Shown piece by piece: positions 11,472 through 23,454 of a DNA stretch of 64,000 nucleotides. Source of the stretch: Deinococcus fonticola (lineage in GTDB: Bacteria; Deinococcota; Deinococci; Deinococcales; Deinococcaceae); NCBI RefSeq assembly GCF_004634215.1, contig NZ_SMMH01000005.1, positions 62,001 to 126,000 on the forward strand, in the 5' to 3' direction. How positions within the stretch are numbered: the stretch's first letter is position 1; every line of letters begins with the position of its first letter. The notes under the pieces were generated by a model that was not told the DNA's origin, did not search any database, and saw nothing but the letters and a program-made list of their open reading frames with translations. Both the position numbers and the translations under genes were made by a program.

Positions 11472-13397
11472 ATGGCGACTGAACTGAAACTGCCCGACGT
11501 GGGCGACAATATTGAGAAGGGGACGGTGGTGGCCGTGCTGATCGACGTGGGCGACACCGTTTCGGAGGGCCAGCCCATCATCGAGCTGGAAACGGACAAG
11601 GCCGTGGTGGAGGTGCCGGCGACGGCCAGCGGCACCGTGCAGAGCGTGAACGTGCAGGTGGGCGACAGCCTGCCCATCGGAGGCGTGATCGCCACGCTGG
11701 GCGGCGAGGGTGCGGCTCCGGCCAATGCTGCGGCGCAGGCCGCTTCCCCATCTAGTGACAGCCCTTCCGGTGGCGGTGGCGATCAGGCAGCCAACGTGGA
11801 AAATACCCCGCAGTCCACCAACGCCGCGCAGGCGAATCAGGTGGCGGCGTCCCAGGTGGCCAGCCAGGCCCAGCAGGCGGGGCAGACCGAACAGGCCCAG
11901 GCTACCCCGGCCGCCCCCGCTGCGGCCTCCAGCGGCTCTCAGACCGTGAACCTGCCCGATGTGGGCGACAACATCGAGAAAGGCACTGTGGTCGCCATTC
12001 TGGTAGACCGGGGCGACACCGTTTCGGAGGGCCAGCCCATCATCGAGCTGGAAACGGACAAGGCCGTGGTGGAAGTGCCGTCCAGCGCCAGCGGCACGGT
12101 GGACAGCGTGAACGTGCAGGTGGGTGACAGCGTGAAGATCGGCGCCCCCCTGCTGACCCTGACAGGCAGCGCGGGCGGCGTTGCCCCCGGCGCCGAAGCG
12201 GCCGCACCGGCCCAGGGTGGCGGGAACCAGGCAGCGAATGTGGAGAGCACGCCCGTCTCCCCTGCCCCAGAGAAGGCCAACTCAGGCACCGCCAACCGCG
12301 TGGCCCAGGTCCAGCAGGCCGCGCAGCAGGAGCAGACGAAGGCTGAACAGGCCGCGCCCGCCGGGCAGGCCCCCGGCACGCCGCAGGCACAGGCGGCCGC
12401 CCCCAGGCAGGCCGGCACGCAGAACCCGCAGACCTTCGACGGGCGCACCATCGTTCCCGCCGCGCCCAGCGTGCGCCGCCTGGCCCGCGAGATGCAGGTG
12501 GACATCCACGCCGTGCACGGCACCGGCATCGCCGGACGTATCAGCGAGGAGGATGTGCGCCGCACCGCCGGCACTCCCAGCGTGGCTCCCGCCGCCCAGG
12601 CTGCCGCTCCTCAGGCTGCCCCAGCGGCCGCAGGCGTTCCGCAGGCCGCCAGCCCCGCGCCACAAGCGGCGCCGCTGCCCGACTTCAGCAAGTGGGGCCA
12701 GGTGACCCGTGAGGACATGAGCGGCATCCGCAAGGCCACCGTGCGCAGCATGACGCAGGCCTGGACGACCATTCCCATGGTCACGCAGTTCGACAAGGCC
12801 GACATCACGGTGATGGAAGAAACCCGCAAGCGCTTCAGCGCGCGCGTGGAGAAGGCCGGCGGCAAGCTGACGATGACGCACATCATCATGAAGGTCATCG
12901 CAGGCGCCCTGCACAGGTTCCCCAAGTTTGGTGCCTCGCTGGACGTGGCCGCCGAGCAGATCGTGTTCAAGGACTACGTGAACATCGGCGTGGCCGTCGA
13001 TACGCCGGTGGGCTTGCTGGTGCCCGTGGTGAAGAACGCCGACAAGAAGACCATCACCGAGCTGGTGCTGGAACTTTCCGAACTGGCCGGACGCGCCCGG
13101 GAACGCAAACTGAAGCCCGACGAGATGCAGGGCGCGACCTTCACCATCTCCAACCTGGGCGGCATCGGCGGTCACGCCTTTACGCCCATCGTGAACAGCC
13201 CCGAGGTCGCCATCCTGGGCGTCTCGCGCGGCGGCCTGGAACCTGTGTGGAACAAGGAGAAGGGCGAGTTCGAGCCGCGCAACATGCTGCCGCTCTCGCT
13301 GACCTACGACCACCGCCTGATCGACGGCGCCGACGCCGCCCGCTTCCTGCGCTCCGTGTGCGAAAGCCTGGAAGATCCGTTTTTGATCTCGCTGTGA
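11472..13397 (+). CDS. aceF: Pyruvate dehydrogenase E2, dihydrolipoyllysine acetyltransferase
   Basis: The 641-residue E2 core subunit has two N-terminal lipoyl domains (about residues 1-80 and 157-232) with lipoylation lysines K43 and K197 in [10 protein letters not shown]. Long Ala/Gln/Pro linkers follow, then a peripheral subunit-binding domain ([25 protein letters not shown]) and the catalytic acyltransferase domain ending in [14 protein letters not shown] (catalytic His). GAAGGAGAT precedes the ATG. The two lipoyl domains share a 63-nt identical stretch. The stop is one base from the stop of a convergent tnpB, so an IS200/IS605-type element sits immediately downstream, between aceF and its likely terminator at 14770. 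Confidence 0.97.
   Translation: MATELKLPDVGDNIEKGTVVAVLIDVGDTVSEGQPIIELETDKAVVEVPATASGTVQSVNVQVGDSLPIGGVIATLGGEGAAPANAAAQAASPSSDSPSGGGGDQAANVENTPQSTNAAQANQVAASQVASQAQQAGQTEQAQATPAAPAAASSGSQTVNLPDVGDNIEKGTVVAILVDRGDTVSEGQPIIELETDKAVVEVPSSASGTVDSVNVQVGDSVKIGAPLLTLTGSAGGVAPGAEAAAPAQGGGNQAANVESTPVSPAPEKANSGTANRVAQVQQAAQQEQTKAEQAAPAGQAPGTPQAQAAAPRQAGTQNPQTFDGRTIVPAAPSVRRLAREMQVDIHAVHGTGIAGRISEEDVRRTAGTPSVAPAAQAAAPQAAPAAAGVPQAASPAPQAAPLPDFSKWGQVTREDMSGIRKATVRSMTQAWTTIPMVTQFDKADITVMEETRKRFSARVEKAGGKLTMTHIIMKVIAGALHRFPKFGASLDVAAEQIVFKDYVNIGVAVDTPVGLLVPVVKNADKKTITELVLELSELAGRARERKLKPDEMQGATFTISNLGGIGGHAFTPIVNSPEVAILGVSRGGLEPVWNKEKGEFEPRNMLPLSLTYDHRLIDGADAARFLRSVCESLEDPFLISL
11549..12073 (+). repeat. 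63-nt identical direct repeats inside aceF
   Basis: Bases 11549-11611 and 12011-12073 are identical, offset by 462 nt (154 codons, in frame). They encode the lipoyl-lysine region of each lipoyl domain. Identity extends through wobble positions. Confidence 0.85.
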
Positions 13398-14740
<1,343 letters not shown>

Positions 14741-14769
14741 TTTCTGTAAGTCGTCCGCCTGAAACAGAA

Positions 14770-14800
14770 AAAGCCCCCGTCCGTCGTGGCGGGGGTTTTT
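14770..14800 (+). terminator. Terminator separated from aceF by the tnpB element
   Basis: CCCCCG (14774-14779) pairs with CGGGGG (14790-14795), followed by TTTTT, with A-rich sequence before it. No plus-strand gene lies between it and aceF except the inserted element, so it was probably the aceEF terminator. Confidence 0.8.
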
Positions 14801-14860
14801 ACGTATTTGAACGTATCAGGCCCGGAATTGCCGCTGCCGGGCTAGAAATTCCCTGAGTGA

Positions 14861-14995
14861 TATGGGCAACAGGCTCAGGCGGGCGAAGTCTTCCGGCTTG
14901 GCCTACAGGAATTCAAGGTGCAGTTTGGCGGAGGCGAGGCACTTCAGGTCGTCCTGCTCTATGACGGCGCGGACGAGGGAGTGAAACTGGCCTGA
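14861..14995 (+). pseudogene. Possible gene remnant, 44 codons without a start
   Basis: After an in-frame TGA at 14858 a plus-strand frame reads VFRLGLQEFKVQFGGGEALQ, then VVLLYDGADEGVKLA-stop. It looks protein-like but has no start codon, and I do not recognise it. The opposite strand of the same stretch also reads open as a tail (LVRAVIEQDDLKCLASAKLH), so coding is uncertain. It may be the 3' stub of a gene lost when nearby DNA rearranged. Confidence 0.3.
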
Positions 14996-15006
14996 CCGAG
15001 TTGGGC

Positions 15007-15600
15007 TCAGGTTTTCTCTCCCAGCCTTCTTTCCGTGCCGGCCTGGAGCTTCTGGATGTTGCCCCGGTGCTGCCAGATCAGCAGTCCGGCCAGGAAAATG
15101 ACGGCGCCCATCATCCACAGCGGGGCCTGCACCATGACGATCATCACGATGGCCGCGGCGGCGCCCAGGATGCTGCCGGCGCTGACAAAGCGGGTCATCC
15201 ACATCATGAAGATGGCGAGAATAAAGGCGCTGATTCCCACCACAGGGTGAATCATACCGACCACACCGAAACTGGTGGCCACACCCTTGCCACCACGAAA
15301 ACCCAGAAAGGGGCTGAAATTGTGCCCCAGCACGGCGGCCACACCGCACAGGGCCGCCCAGGGCTCGGGCAGCCCCAGGAGGCGGCCCAGCAGCACCGCC
15401 AGGGCGCCTTTCAGGATGTCGAACGCGGCCACCACGAAGGCCGGGCCTTTGCCCAGCGACCGCAGCACGTTGGTGGCTCCGCTGTTGCCGCTGCCGACCT
15501 GGCGAATGTCCACGCCGCGCGAACGGGCGACCCAGGCGGCGGCAGGAACGGCCCCCAGAACGTAGGAGAGGAGCACGGCAAGAACAGCGGTCACGGACAC
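15007..15600 (-). CDS. plsY: Acyl-phosphate glycerol-3-phosphate acyltransferase PlsY
   Basis: The 197-residue polytopic membrane protein catalyses the first acylation of glycerol-3-phosphate from acyl-phosphate in phospholipid synthesis. The PlsY motifs are visible: motif 1 [16 protein letters not shown] (about 37-52), motif 2 [25 protein letters not shown] and the later [19 protein letters not shown]. Five or so transmembrane segments are predicted from hydrophobicity. Length is normal. No co-transcribed partner is evident. Confidence 0.95.
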   Translation of the reverse strand: MSVTAVLAVLLSYVLGAVPAAAWVARSRGVDIRQVGSGNSGATNVLRSLGKGPAFVVAAFDILKGALAVLLGRLLGLPEPWAALCGVAAVLGHNFSPFLGFRGGKGVATSFGVVGMIHPVVGISAFILAIFMMWMTRFVSAGSILGAAAAIVMIVMVQAPLWMMGAVIFLAGLLIWQHRGNIQKLQAGTERRLGEKT

Positions 15601-15742
15601 GAAACGAATTCTAAAGGTTGGAGCGCTCAGTGGCAGGTGGTGACATGAGGCGAGGTCTGCTCAGCGGCTTCAACGCCTGCCCCCACTGCCTTTTCTGGCT
15701 CAGGCAGGGACACTGGTGTACTGAACGGGGTACGCTGGGGGC

Positions 15743-16167
15743 ATGAAGCTGGATCATATTGGGATTGCGACGCCTGATCTGGACATGGGCAGTGAGCCCT
15801 ACCTGGCGCTGGGGTTCACGCCAGAAGGTGAGGATGAAGTGGTGGAGGCGCAGGGCGTGCGCGTGCGCGTGTTCCGGGTGGGGGACGCGGTGGTGGAACT
15901 GCTTGCGCCGCTGCGGCCCGAGAGTGCCATTGCCAGGTTCCTGGAGAAGAACCGTCCGGGGCTGCATCACACGGCCTACCGGGTGGAAGACATCCACGCG
16001 GAAATGGCGCGGCTGAGGGGTCAGGGGGCCACCTTCCTGTCCGAGCAGCCGGGGCCGGGCCTGCACGGCACCACGGTGGTGTTTCTACATCCAAAATGGG
16101 GCGCAGGCACCCTGATCGAGTTGTGCCAGCATCCACAGGAGGCCCAGGTCGCGGGTGGGCACGGACA

Positions 16168-16171
<4 letters not shown>
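15743..16171 (+). CDS. mce: Methylmalonyl-CoA epimerase
   Basis: The 142-residue vicinal-oxygen-chelate protein interconverts (S)- and (R)-methylmalonyl-CoA in propionate and odd-chain/branched amino-acid breakdown. It starts KLDHIGIATPDLD and contains the paired metal-ligand strands VVELLAPL and GLHHTAYRVEDI, ending with GTLIELCQ. The methylmalonyl-CoA mutase is not in the window. A TACGCT box at 15731-15736 ends 6 nt before the ATG, so a leaderless start is likely. The VanZ-like gene overlaps its stop by TTGA. Confidence 0.88.
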
Positions 16172-16611
<440 letters not shown>

Positions 16612-16729
16612 TTCTGCCGTCTGGGTGGGCACGAATACGGCCCCTCTTGACGTCCACCCGCTTTCAGGTTCTTAATAGTCAGGACATCTTGGCAGATTTC
16701 AGTCAGCTTCACGGGTCATACTCTGGGCC

Positions 16730-18535
16730 GTGAGTTTTGCCGTTTTTCCCAAGTTATCCCGTGCCTCCCGGGGCCACCGAAGTCCGCCGCGCTGGCAACG
16801 CGCTGCGCTGACCACGGTGTCCCTGGTGCTCAGCGCTTTTTCTTGCGCCTCGCTGGGGGGCGTCGCCCACGCCGTGGTGGCCTCGGTCGGCTCGGTGCAG
16901 CTGACCCTCTCCAGCGACCAGCAAACGGCTTTTCTGAATGGCCAGAACGTCACCTTGCAGGCCGCGCCGCGCAATATTCAGGGGCGCATCATGGTGCCGC
17001 TGCGCGAAGTGGCCGCCCTGATGGGGCAAGCCCTCACCACCGCCGACGGCGTGACCCAGATCGGGCGGCTGAGAATCGACGCCAGTCGCGGCAGCGCCAC
17101 CCTGAACGGCCAGCCGCAGCCGGACGGCAATGTCGCCACGGTGGCCGGCACGCTGTACGTCAGTGTGCGCCTGCTGGTGGACGCCCTGAACGGCAACCTC
17201 AGCACCGACCCGGCGGGCCGCGTCTTGACCATCACCACCCTGCGCAGTGGCGGCAACCCGCTGCTGCCACAGGCGCGCTTTTCCACCGACAAACTGGTGT
17301 ACGCCCCCGGTGAACGCGTCGTGTACACCGAATACCCCTTCGACCCCGACGGCGCGGACATCACCGCCCGCCGCTGGACGAACCGGCAGGACGTGTTCTT
17401 TCAGCCGGGCACGTACACCATCGGCATGCAGGTCACGAACGCCCGCGGAACGAAAAGTCCACCGTTCACGCGCACCATCACGGTGCAGGGCACGCCCATC
17501 GACACCCCGCTGACCTACGCCCTGAAGTACAGCGAACCGGGCGACAGTTTCGATGATCCGCAGGTGTTGGGCTACCCCGCCGTGACCGCCCAGACCGTGT
17601 ACGGCGAGAGTTTCCCGCTGCTGTTCAGCGACAGCCCCGAAGCGCCGGACCGCAGCGGCGTGCTGTACCAGGACACTGTGGTGGGCCGCGCCCGCCTGCT
17701 GGCCTATCACCTGAACAACCTGGGCCGCCCCGCGCGCCTGTACGTCATGGCCCGCAACCTGGAGGCCCGCCCGGTGGAGGTGCGCACCGAACGCCTGGGC
17801 GAAACCGCGCCTACCCGCATCGAAGGTCAGCTGGGGCAGGTGACGCTGCTGGAGTACTTCGCCAGCAGTGGCAACCAGACCCTGACGCTGGCCCCCGGTC
17901 AAAGCGCCGCCGCCTATGCCAGCCCCACCCTGAGCCAGGGCAGCGGCGTGAACGTCCTGCAAGACCTGAGCGCCAGTGGCCGCGTGGAACTGACCTTCAT
18001 GATGCTGGAAGACAACCTGCCCCCCACCCAGCAGGTCGTGCAGCAACTGCCCTACCTGGCCCCCGACGGACGCCACCAGCGCGGCACATTCCCGAACGCC
18101 GTACGTAAACTGCGCGTGAACCTGGCGAGCCTGCCTGCCCGCATCGTCATAGGAGACGGAGCCGTGGATCCGGCCGCTGTAGGCCTCGACCGCCTGACCG
18201 GGCAGCCGCAGCGCCTGGCCGGCAATTACGGCGTGCTGTACGACCTGGAAGTGAATGGGGCCCTGAATACCGCCGTGGCCCTGAGTCCCCGGGGCGGCCT
18301 GTACCGGGGCGCCATGAACATCGAGGACGGTCCCCTGACCCAGGCCATCAAGCTGCCGCGCACCGGCAACGCCCTGCAACCCAACCAGCCGGTGCTGCTG
18401 TGGCGCTCGCTGTCCGACCGCCTGAACATTGATTTTATCCCTGCCAGCGGCAGCAACCTGCCGGTCAGCCTGGTGTTCTACCGCACGCGCCCCAACGCCG
18501 GGTACGGCGGACTGTTCAAGACTTACCAGCCGTGA
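16730..18535 (+). CDS. Secreted protein with copper-amine-oxidase-like stalk domain
   Basis: The 601-residue protein has an N-terminal signal/anchor (RAALTTVSLVLSAFSCASLG, about residues 24-45). Residues 60-170 match the copper amine oxidase N-terminal (stalk) domain: FLNGQNVTLQAAP, RIMVPLREVAALMG and TLYVSVRLLVDALNG. That module is often used as a wall-attached spacer and has no oxidase activity. A PKD/Ig-like segment follows (VYAPGERVVYTEYPFDPDG...). The rest is a large beta-rich region with no known motif. The GTG start has TACTCT (16719-16724) 5 nt upstream. No true amine oxidase catalytic domain is present. Confidence 0.75.
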   Translation: MSFAVFPKLSRASRGHRSPPRWQRAALTTVSLVLSAFSCASLGGVAHAVVASVGSVQLTLSSDQQTAFLNGQNVTLQAAPRNIQGRIMVPLREVAALMGQALTTADGVTQIGRLRIDASRGSATLNGQPQPDGNVATVAGTLYVSVRLLVDALNGNLSTDPAGRVLTITTLRSGGNPLLPQARFSTDKLVYAPGERVVYTEYPFDPDGADITARRWTNRQDVFFQPGTYTIGMQVTNARGTKSPPFTRTITVQGTPIDTPLTYALKYSEPGDSFDDPQVLGYPAVTAQTVYGESFPLLFSDSPEAPDRSGVLYQDTVVGRARLLAYHLNNLGRPARLYVMARNLEARPVEVRTERLGETAPTRIEGQLGQVTLLEYFASSGNQTLTLAPGQSAAAYASPTLSQGSGVNVLQDLSASGRVELTFMMLEDNLPPTQQVVQQLPYLAPDGRHQRGTFPNAVRKLRVNLASLPARIVIGDGAVDPAAVGLDRLTGQPQRLAGNYGVLYDLEVNGALNTAVALSPRGGLYRGAMNIEDGPLTQAIKLPRTGNALQPNQPVLLWRSLSDRLNIDFIPASGSNLPVSLVFYRTRPNAGYGGLFKTYQP

Positions 18536-18583
18536 ACCACGCGCAGTGGGCGAGAACACTTATGGCCCACAGTTCGCGTCCCC

Positions 18584-19282
18584 TTACCCCAGAAGTGTGT
18601 GCCCGTTTTCTTTCAGCCAGCGGCGCTGCGCGGCGTGACCGGGCATGAGGCGTTTCACGTGCGCCCAGTAACGCGGGGAATGGTTCAGTTCCAGCAGGTG
18701 CGCGGCCTCGTGCAGGGCCACATAGTGCAGCACCTCCAGCGGCGCGCGGCTCAGGGCCCAGTGCAGGCGAATGTCCCCGTGCGCGGTGCAACTGCCCCAG
18801 CGCGTGCGGGTGTCACTGACGGCCACACGCCCCAGCCGATCCGACGCGCCCAGGCCCGACGCATACTTCTGCACCAGTTCCGTGAAGGGCTGGAGCGCGG
18901 CTTTACGTGTCCATTTCTTGAGCTGTAAGGCCGTGTCCGTCACGGGAACAAAAAGTTCATTACCGCGCTGTTCCACCCGCGTGCCGGCAACCAGCCTGAG
19001 CGTCAAAGTTTCACCCAGAAAGGGGACGAGGTCGCCATCCTGCCACTCCCGCACGCGGGGCTGCTGGGCCTGCTGTTGCCGCACATGCTTCTCCAGCCAG
19101 TCGCGTTTCGACTCCAGAAACCTCACGATCAGTTCCCGCGACATCTGTGGGGGCGCGTGGGCCGACGCCACCCCGCCGCGCACCTGTAACCCCAGCGTGC
19201 GCCGCGAAGCACTGCGCTTCAAGGCCACCTCCACGCGCCCGACCGTCAGCACTTCCGGTTCACGAGAAAGGTGGGCAGGCAC
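18584..19282 (-). CDS. YgjP-like (DUF45) zinc metallopeptidase
   Basis: The 232-residue protein belongs to the WLM/YgjP-like group. Catalytic HEAAH (about residues 179-183) is followed by LLELNHSPRYWAHVKRLMP, with the third ligand His, and preceded by TRWGSCTAHGDIRLHWAL, the usual RWGSC box. These proteins are often encoded near restriction or repair genes, but not here. The start is GTG 19282, with TAACAT (plus 19289-19294) six bases upstream, so it is probably leaderless. The gene is convergent with the stalk protein. Confidence 0.87.
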   Translation of the reverse strand: MPAHLSREPEVLTVGRVEVALKRSASRRTLGLQVRGGVASAHAPPQMSRELIVRFLESKRDWLEKHVRQQQAQQPRVREWQDGDLVPFLGETLTLRLVAGTRVEQRGNELFVPVTDTALQLKKWTRKAALQPFTELVQKYASGLGASDRLGRVAVSDTRTRWGSCTAHGDIRLHWALSRAPLEVLHYVALHEAAHLLELNHSPRYWAHVKRLMPGHAAQRRWLKENGHTLLG

Positions 19283-19350
19283 AAGAAGATGTTAGCGGTC
19301 AGCCTTGCGCCGTGGCTGGAAGTGAATTACGTTCAGCCCCCTGCTGGTCG

Positions 19351-19383
19351 CAAAAGGAAAAAGAGGCCGCCGCAGCGACCTCT
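19351..19383 (-). terminator. Terminator of lpdA
   Basis: On the minus strand AGAGGTCGC pairs with GCGGCCTCT across a 4-nt loop (19362-19383), followed by TTTTTCC. It lies just after the lpdA stop. Confidence 0.8.
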
Positions 19384-19402
19384 CCCTGGGTTTCCGCCCC
19401 GC

Positions 19403-20809
19403 TTACATGTGAATGGCGCGTTTCTCCACGGCCAGCGCGGCTTCCTTCACCGCTTCACTGAGGGTGGGGTGGGCGTGGATGGTGCGGCCCAGGTCTTCGC
19501 TGCTGCCGCCGAATTCCATGATGGCGACCACTTCCCCGATGAGTTCGGACACGTTCGGGCCGACCAGGTGAACGCCCAGAATCTTGTCGGTGCCCGCGTC
19601 CGCGACAACCTTCACGAAGCCGCGCGGGTCACCGTGCCCCAGGGCGCGGCCGTTCGCGCTGAAGGGGAACTGACCGGTTTTCACGCTCAGGCCTTTTTCC
19701 TTGGCCTGCTTCTCGGTCAGGCCCGCCCAGGCGATTTCGGGGCTGGTGTAAATGACCCAGGGAATCACGTCGTAATTCACGTGCCCGGCCTGGCCGGCCA
19801 GCATCTCGGCCAGCGCCACGCCTTCTTCCTCGGCCTTGTGGGCCAGCATGGCCCCGCCGATCACGTCACCGATGGCGTACACGTTCGGCAGGTTGGTGCG
19901 GTAGTGGCTGTCCACCTTCACGAATCCGCGTTCGTCCAGCGTGAGGCCCACGCCCTCGGCGTTCAGGCCGCCCGTGTTCGGCACGCGGCCAATGGACACG
20001 ATGAGTTTGTCGAACTGCGCGGTGACTTCCTGCTCCTTCTCGGTGTAGGTCACCGTGACGCCCGCGTCGTTCTGCTCGACTCTGGTGATATTCACGCCGA
20101 AGTGGAAATCCAGGCCCTGCTTCTGGAACTGCTTCAGGGCCTCTCTGGCCACGGCGTCGTCGGCGGCCATCAGGAACCCCGGCAGGGCCTCCAGCACCGT
20201 GACCTGAGCGCCCAGCCTGCGCCACACGCTCCCCAGCTCCAGGCCGATCACGCCGGCGCCAATCACGCCCAGTTTATCGGGCACCTGACCAAACGCCAGG
20301 GCACCGCTGTTCTCCACGATGTGCCCACCGAACGGCGCCAGGGGCAGGGCGCGGGGGTTGCTGCCGGTCGCCACGATCACGTGCTTCGCCTTGACTTCCG
20401 TTCCGGCGCAGTCGATGACCCAGCCGTCCGTGTCCTGACGCACGAACTTGCCCAGCCCGAAGAAGGAGGTGACCTTGTTCTTCTTGAACAGGTAGGCGAT
20501 GCCGCCCGTGAGCTTGTCGACCACGCTGTCCTTGCGGGCCAGCATCCGGGGCACGTCCACGTTCACTTCGCCCACGCTGATGCCGTGCTCCGCGAAGTCG
20601 TGCTTGGCCACTTCCACCTTCTCGCTGGTATCCAGCAGCGCCTTGCTGGGAATGCAGCCCACGTTCAGGCAGGTGCCGCCCAGGCTGGCCTTGCCGTTCC
20701 GCTCGAAGGCATCCACACAGGCCGTCTTCAGGCCCAGCTGCGCTGCACGAATGGCCGCCACGTACCCGCCCGGGCCGCCCCCAATCACCACGACATCAAA
20801 TAAGTCCAT
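19403..20809 (-). CDS. lpdA: Dihydrolipoyl dehydrogenase (E3)
   Basis: The 468-residue flavoprotein reoxidises lipoyl groups of PDH and related complexes. The FAD site [17 protein letters not shown] is at the N-terminus. The redox-active disulfide is in [16 protein letters not shown], the NAD site in [19 protein letters not shown], and the C-terminal base pair in [15 protein letters not shown]. It is not next to aceEF, so it may serve several 2-oxoacid complexes. TAGGCT (plus 20819-20824) ends 9 nt before the ATG. Confidence 0.96.
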   Translation of the reverse strand: MDLFDVVVIGGGPGGYVAAIRAAQLGLKTACVDAFERNGKASLGGTCLNVGCIPSKALLDTSEKVEVAKHDFAEHGISVGEVNVDVPRMLARKDSVVDKLTGGIAYLFKKNKVTSFFGLGKFVRQDTDGWVIDCAGTEVKAKHVIVATGSNPRALPLAPFGGHIVENSGALAFGQVPDKLGVIGAGVIGLELGSVWRRLGAQVTVLEALPGFLMAADDAVAREALKQFQKQGLDFHFGVNITRVEQNDAGVTVTYTEKEQEVTAQFDKLIVSIGRVPNTGGLNAEGVGLTLDERGFVKVDSHYRTNLPNVYAIGDVIGGAMLAHKAEEEGVALAEMLAGQAGHVNYDVIPWVIYTSPEIAWAGLTEKQAKEKGLSVKTGQFPFSANGRALGHGDPRGFVKVVADAGTDKILGVHLVGPNVSELIGEVVAIMEFGGSSEDLGRTIHAHPTLSEAVKEAALAVEKRAIHM

Positions 20810-20870
20810 ACCGCAAGAAGCCTACCACCAGCCCGGATGCCGGAAGGTGCCTGCGGCGGGAACAGGAACC

Positions 20871-21269
20871 TCAAAGAGTCAGCTTAAGCGCTTCCGCAAT
20901 CAGGTCAGGGTAGAAATCGTCGGCCAGAGCCAGCCCCCGAAGGTCATCCAGCGCAAACCAGCGCAGATCATCGTGCTCGTCGGGGGCCAGGTTGGTGGGT
21001 TTTCCTTCCCAACGGTTCACCAGCCAGAAGGTGAGGTGAACCTCGGCCAGAGCCACCTCCCTCACTGGCCTGGCGTGCAAGACACCAATGCCCAGTTCCT
21101 CTCTCATTTCACGTTGCAGGGCGGCCAGGGGTGTTTCGCCCATCTCCACATGACCACCAGGAAAATCCCAGACATTCGGATACCACTGTTTCCTGGCGCT
21201 ACGGTGGCCCAGAAGAACGCGCTGTTCACTCAGGACAATGCCGCACACCACCTGATGAGTTGGGTTCAT
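20871..21269 (-). CDS. Nudix hydrolase
   Basis: The 132-residue protein carries a complete Nudix box, GGHVEMGETPLAALQREMREELGI (G-x5-E-x7-REMREELG), in the MutT/NTP-pyrophosphohydrolase style. The substrate cannot be told from sequence. The start ATG at 21269 overlaps the psuG stop as ATGA, so it is translationally coupled to the pseudouridine salvage cluster and may clean up a modified nucleotide from that pathway (inference). Confidence 0.85.
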   Translation of the reverse strand: MNPTHQVVCGIVLSEQRVLLGHRSARKQWYPNVWDFPGGHVEMGETPLAALQREMREELGIGVLHARPVREVALAEVHLTFWLVNRWEGKPTNLAPDEHDDLRWFALDDLRGLALADDFYPDLIAEALKLTL

Positions 21270-22201
21270 GCCCTCAGTTTCGCGTACTCCGCTGCGACTC
21301 TGGCCGCCACCCTGGCGTTGTTCTTCACCAGGGCGATGTTTGTCTCCAGGCTTTTGCCGCCAGTGATTTCCACGATGCGGCCCAGCAGGTACGGCGTGGT
21401 GTCCTTGCCGGTGAGCCCCAGGGCGTCCATGTCTTTCAGGGCCTGCCCGATGTGCGGGTTCATGTCCGCCGCAGGAATTTCGGACTCGGCGGGGATGGGG
21501 TTGGCGAGCAGCACGCCGCCGTGCAGGCCCATGACCCATTTGGCATGCAGGACGCGGGCGGCCTCGGCTTCCGTCTGAACCGTCAGGGGGGACTTGAACC
21601 CGCTCTGGCGGGAGTAGAACGCAGGAAACTCCTCACTACCCAGGGTGATGGCCGGAACCCCCTGCGTTTCCAGCACTTCCAGCGTCAGGCCGATATCCAG
21701 AATGCTTTTCACGCCTGCACTGACCACGCAGACATCGGTGTGCGCGAGCTCCAGCAGATCGGCGCTGATGTCCATACTGCTTTCCGCGCCCCGGTGAACA
21801 CCGCCCGTGCCGCCCGTGGCGAACACGCGGATGCCCGCCAGGGAAGCGATGCGCATGGTGGAGGCCACCGTGGTCGCCCCGTTTTTCCCCAGGGCCACGG
21901 TCACGGGCAGGTCGCGCGTGCTGATTTTCTCCACGGTCTGGTCGGTCGCCAGCAGGTGCAGCTCGTCGGCGCTCAGGCCCACTTTCAGGCGCCCGCCCAG
22001 CACCGCGATGGTCGCCGGCACCGCGCCGTTCTCCCTCACGATCGCCTCGACCTCCCGCGCCATCTGCACGTTCTGCGGGAAAGGCATGCCGTGGCTGATG
22101 ATGGTGCTCTCCAGCGCCACCACGGGCTGCCCGGCGTCCAGCGCGGCGAAAACTTCGGGTTGAATGTCCATCAGGGCAGCGAGATCAGGGGAAATGTTCA
22201 T
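21266..22201 (-). CDS. psuG: Pseudouridine-5'-phosphate glycosidase
   Basis: The 311-residue protein splits the C-C glycosidic bond of pseudouridine 5'-phosphate to uracil and ribose 5-phosphate. Family motifs are clear: VALESTIISHGMPFPQN, VPATIAVLGGRLKVGL, FATGGTGGVHRGAE and DISADLLELA. It follows psuK by 92 bp and overlaps the Nudix gene. GGAGTTCCC precedes the ATG. Confidence 0.95.
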   Translation of the reverse strand: MNISPDLAALMDIQPEVFAALDAGQPVVALESTIISHGMPFPQNVQMAREVEAIVRENGAVPATIAVLGGRLKVGLSADELHLLATDQTVEKISTRDLPVTVALGKNGATTVASTMRIASLAGIRVFATGGTGGVHRGAESSMDISADLLELAHTDVCVVSAGVKSILDIGLTLEVLETQGVPAITLGSEEFPAFYSRQSGFKSPLTVQTEAEAARVLHAKWVMGLHGGVLLANPIPAESEIPAADMNPHIGQALKDMDALGLTGKDTTPYLLGRIVEITGGKSLETNIALVKNNARVAARVAAEYAKLRA

Positions 22202-22293
22202 GGGAACTCCTTGCAGGGGTTGTGGGAGAAGGTGGAAAGAGTGAAAAAACAGCGGTGAGCTACGGTTTTTCCGGTGAGCAGGACATCTTTCAG

Positions 22294-23415
22294 CTATTCG
22301 CCACCAGCTGTCAGCCTCTCCGAGATGCTTTGCAGGGTGAGGTCTGGCCGGACCGTGTGTTCGCTTTCGATGGTGAGGGCAGCGGCGGCGTGGGCAAGTC
22401 GCGCGGCCTGCTCCGGGAGTTGCTCCTCCATCAGGGCGGCGACGAAGGTGGCGAGCATGGCGTCTCCGGCTCCGGTGACGTCGACGACCTGGGCGGGCAG
22501 CGCGGGGAACGTGTGGAGGGTGTCGGGGCCAGAGAGGGCGCTGCCTCTGGCGCCGCGCCGCACCCAGACGAGGGGGATGCCTCTGGCGTGCAGGGTAAGG
22601 GCGGCGGAGCGGATGCCCTGTTCCGTGTCCGGCACATCTCTTCCCGTCAGGGCAGAGAGTTCGGCGAGGTTGGGGGTGATGACATCAGGCGCGAAGCCTG
22701 CGTCCAGGGCAGAGAACAGATGCGCGACTTTGGGAACGCTCACGGGTTCGAACACGGTTTTGACGTTTACCTGGGCCGCGAGCTTCAGGACGTGAGTGAG
22801 GGTGGCCGGGGTCAGGTTCCCGTCCGTGATCACCCACTGTGCCCCGCTGAGGGCGGCGCGGCGTTCCTGAAGGGCCGCGGGCGTCAGTTCGTCCATGACC
22901 TGCATGGCGGCCACCGCGACCAGCAACTCGCCCGTGGCGTCCAGAATGGCGGTGTAAGTCCCGGTGGGGTGGGTGACACTGCGCAGGACACCGCGTACGT
23001 CCACGCCTGTTTTCTCGGTTTCACTCAGGAGGAAGTCGCCCAGGGCGTCACGCCCCACGGCGCTGATGAGGTTCACGGCAACGCCCAGCCGGGCCAGGTT
23101 CTCCGTGACGTTGCGGCCCACGCCGCCAACCGCCTGCCGGGTCGTGCCGGGGTTGCTGGTGGCGGGCAGGGCGGGGGCCAGCGTCCGGGACTTGAAATCC
23201 ACGTTGGCGCCGCCCACCACCGTCACGTGCCGCCGGGACTTCGTGGGCAGCAGGTAACCGCGCCCCAGCAGCGCGCCCTTGCGAATCAGACTGCTCACGT
23301 GGACATTCACGGCCGCGCGGCTCGTGCCCAGCCGCCGCGCCAGCTCCTCGGGCGCACTGGCCGGAGCCTCGCGGATCAGGTTCAACAGTTCCAGTTCACG
23401 AGGGGTCAATTTCAT
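22294..23415 (-). CDS. psuK: Pseudouridine kinase with N-terminal helix-turn-helix
   Basis: The 373-residue protein is a PfkB-family kinase (residues about 62-360: VVGGANVDFKS, GGVGRNVTENLARLG and the catalytic DVTGAGDAMLA) that would phosphorylate pseudouridine for PsuG. Residues 1-55 form a winged HTH (TPRELELLNLIREAPASAPEELARRLGTSRAAVNVHVSSL), so the protein may also regulate its own operon. HTH-PfkB fusions of this kind are known next to psuG. The promoter TTGCTT-18-TATCCT is immediately upstream. Confidence 0.9.
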   Translation of the reverse strand: MKLTPRELELLNLIREAPASAPEELARRLGTSRAAVNVHVSSLIRKGALLGRGYLLPTKSRRHVTVVGGANVDFKSRTLAPALPATSNPGTTRQAVGGVGRNVTENLARLGVAVNLISAVGRDALGDFLLSETEKTGVDVRGVLRSVTHPTGTYTAILDATGELLVAVAAMQVMDELTPAALQERRAALSGAQWVITDGNLTPATLTHVLKLAAQVNVKTVFEPVSVPKVAHLFSALDAGFAPDVITPNLAELSALTGRDVPDTEQGIRSAALTLHARGIPLVWVRRGARGSALSGPDTLHTFPALPAQVVDVTGAGDAMLATFVAALMEEQLPEQAARLAHAAAALTIESEHTVRPDLTLQSISERLTAGGE

Positions 23416-23424
23416 GACTTAAGT

Positions 23425-23454
23425 AGGATAAGGGAGTTTAGTTTAATAAAGCAA
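23425..23454 (-). promoter_or_regulatory. psuK promoter
   Basis: Minus strand: TTGCTT (plus 23449-23454), 18-bp spacer, TATCCT (plus 23425-23430), then 9 nt to the ATG. AAAC-TAAAC direct repeats in the spacer could bind the PsuK HTH domain. Confidence 0.6.

Noticed and set aside
16754..18559. Long open frame antisense to the stalk-protein gene
   Set aside because: It mirrors the real plus-strand gene; high GC produces long antisense frames, and its composition (His/Gln/Gly-rich) is not protein-like.
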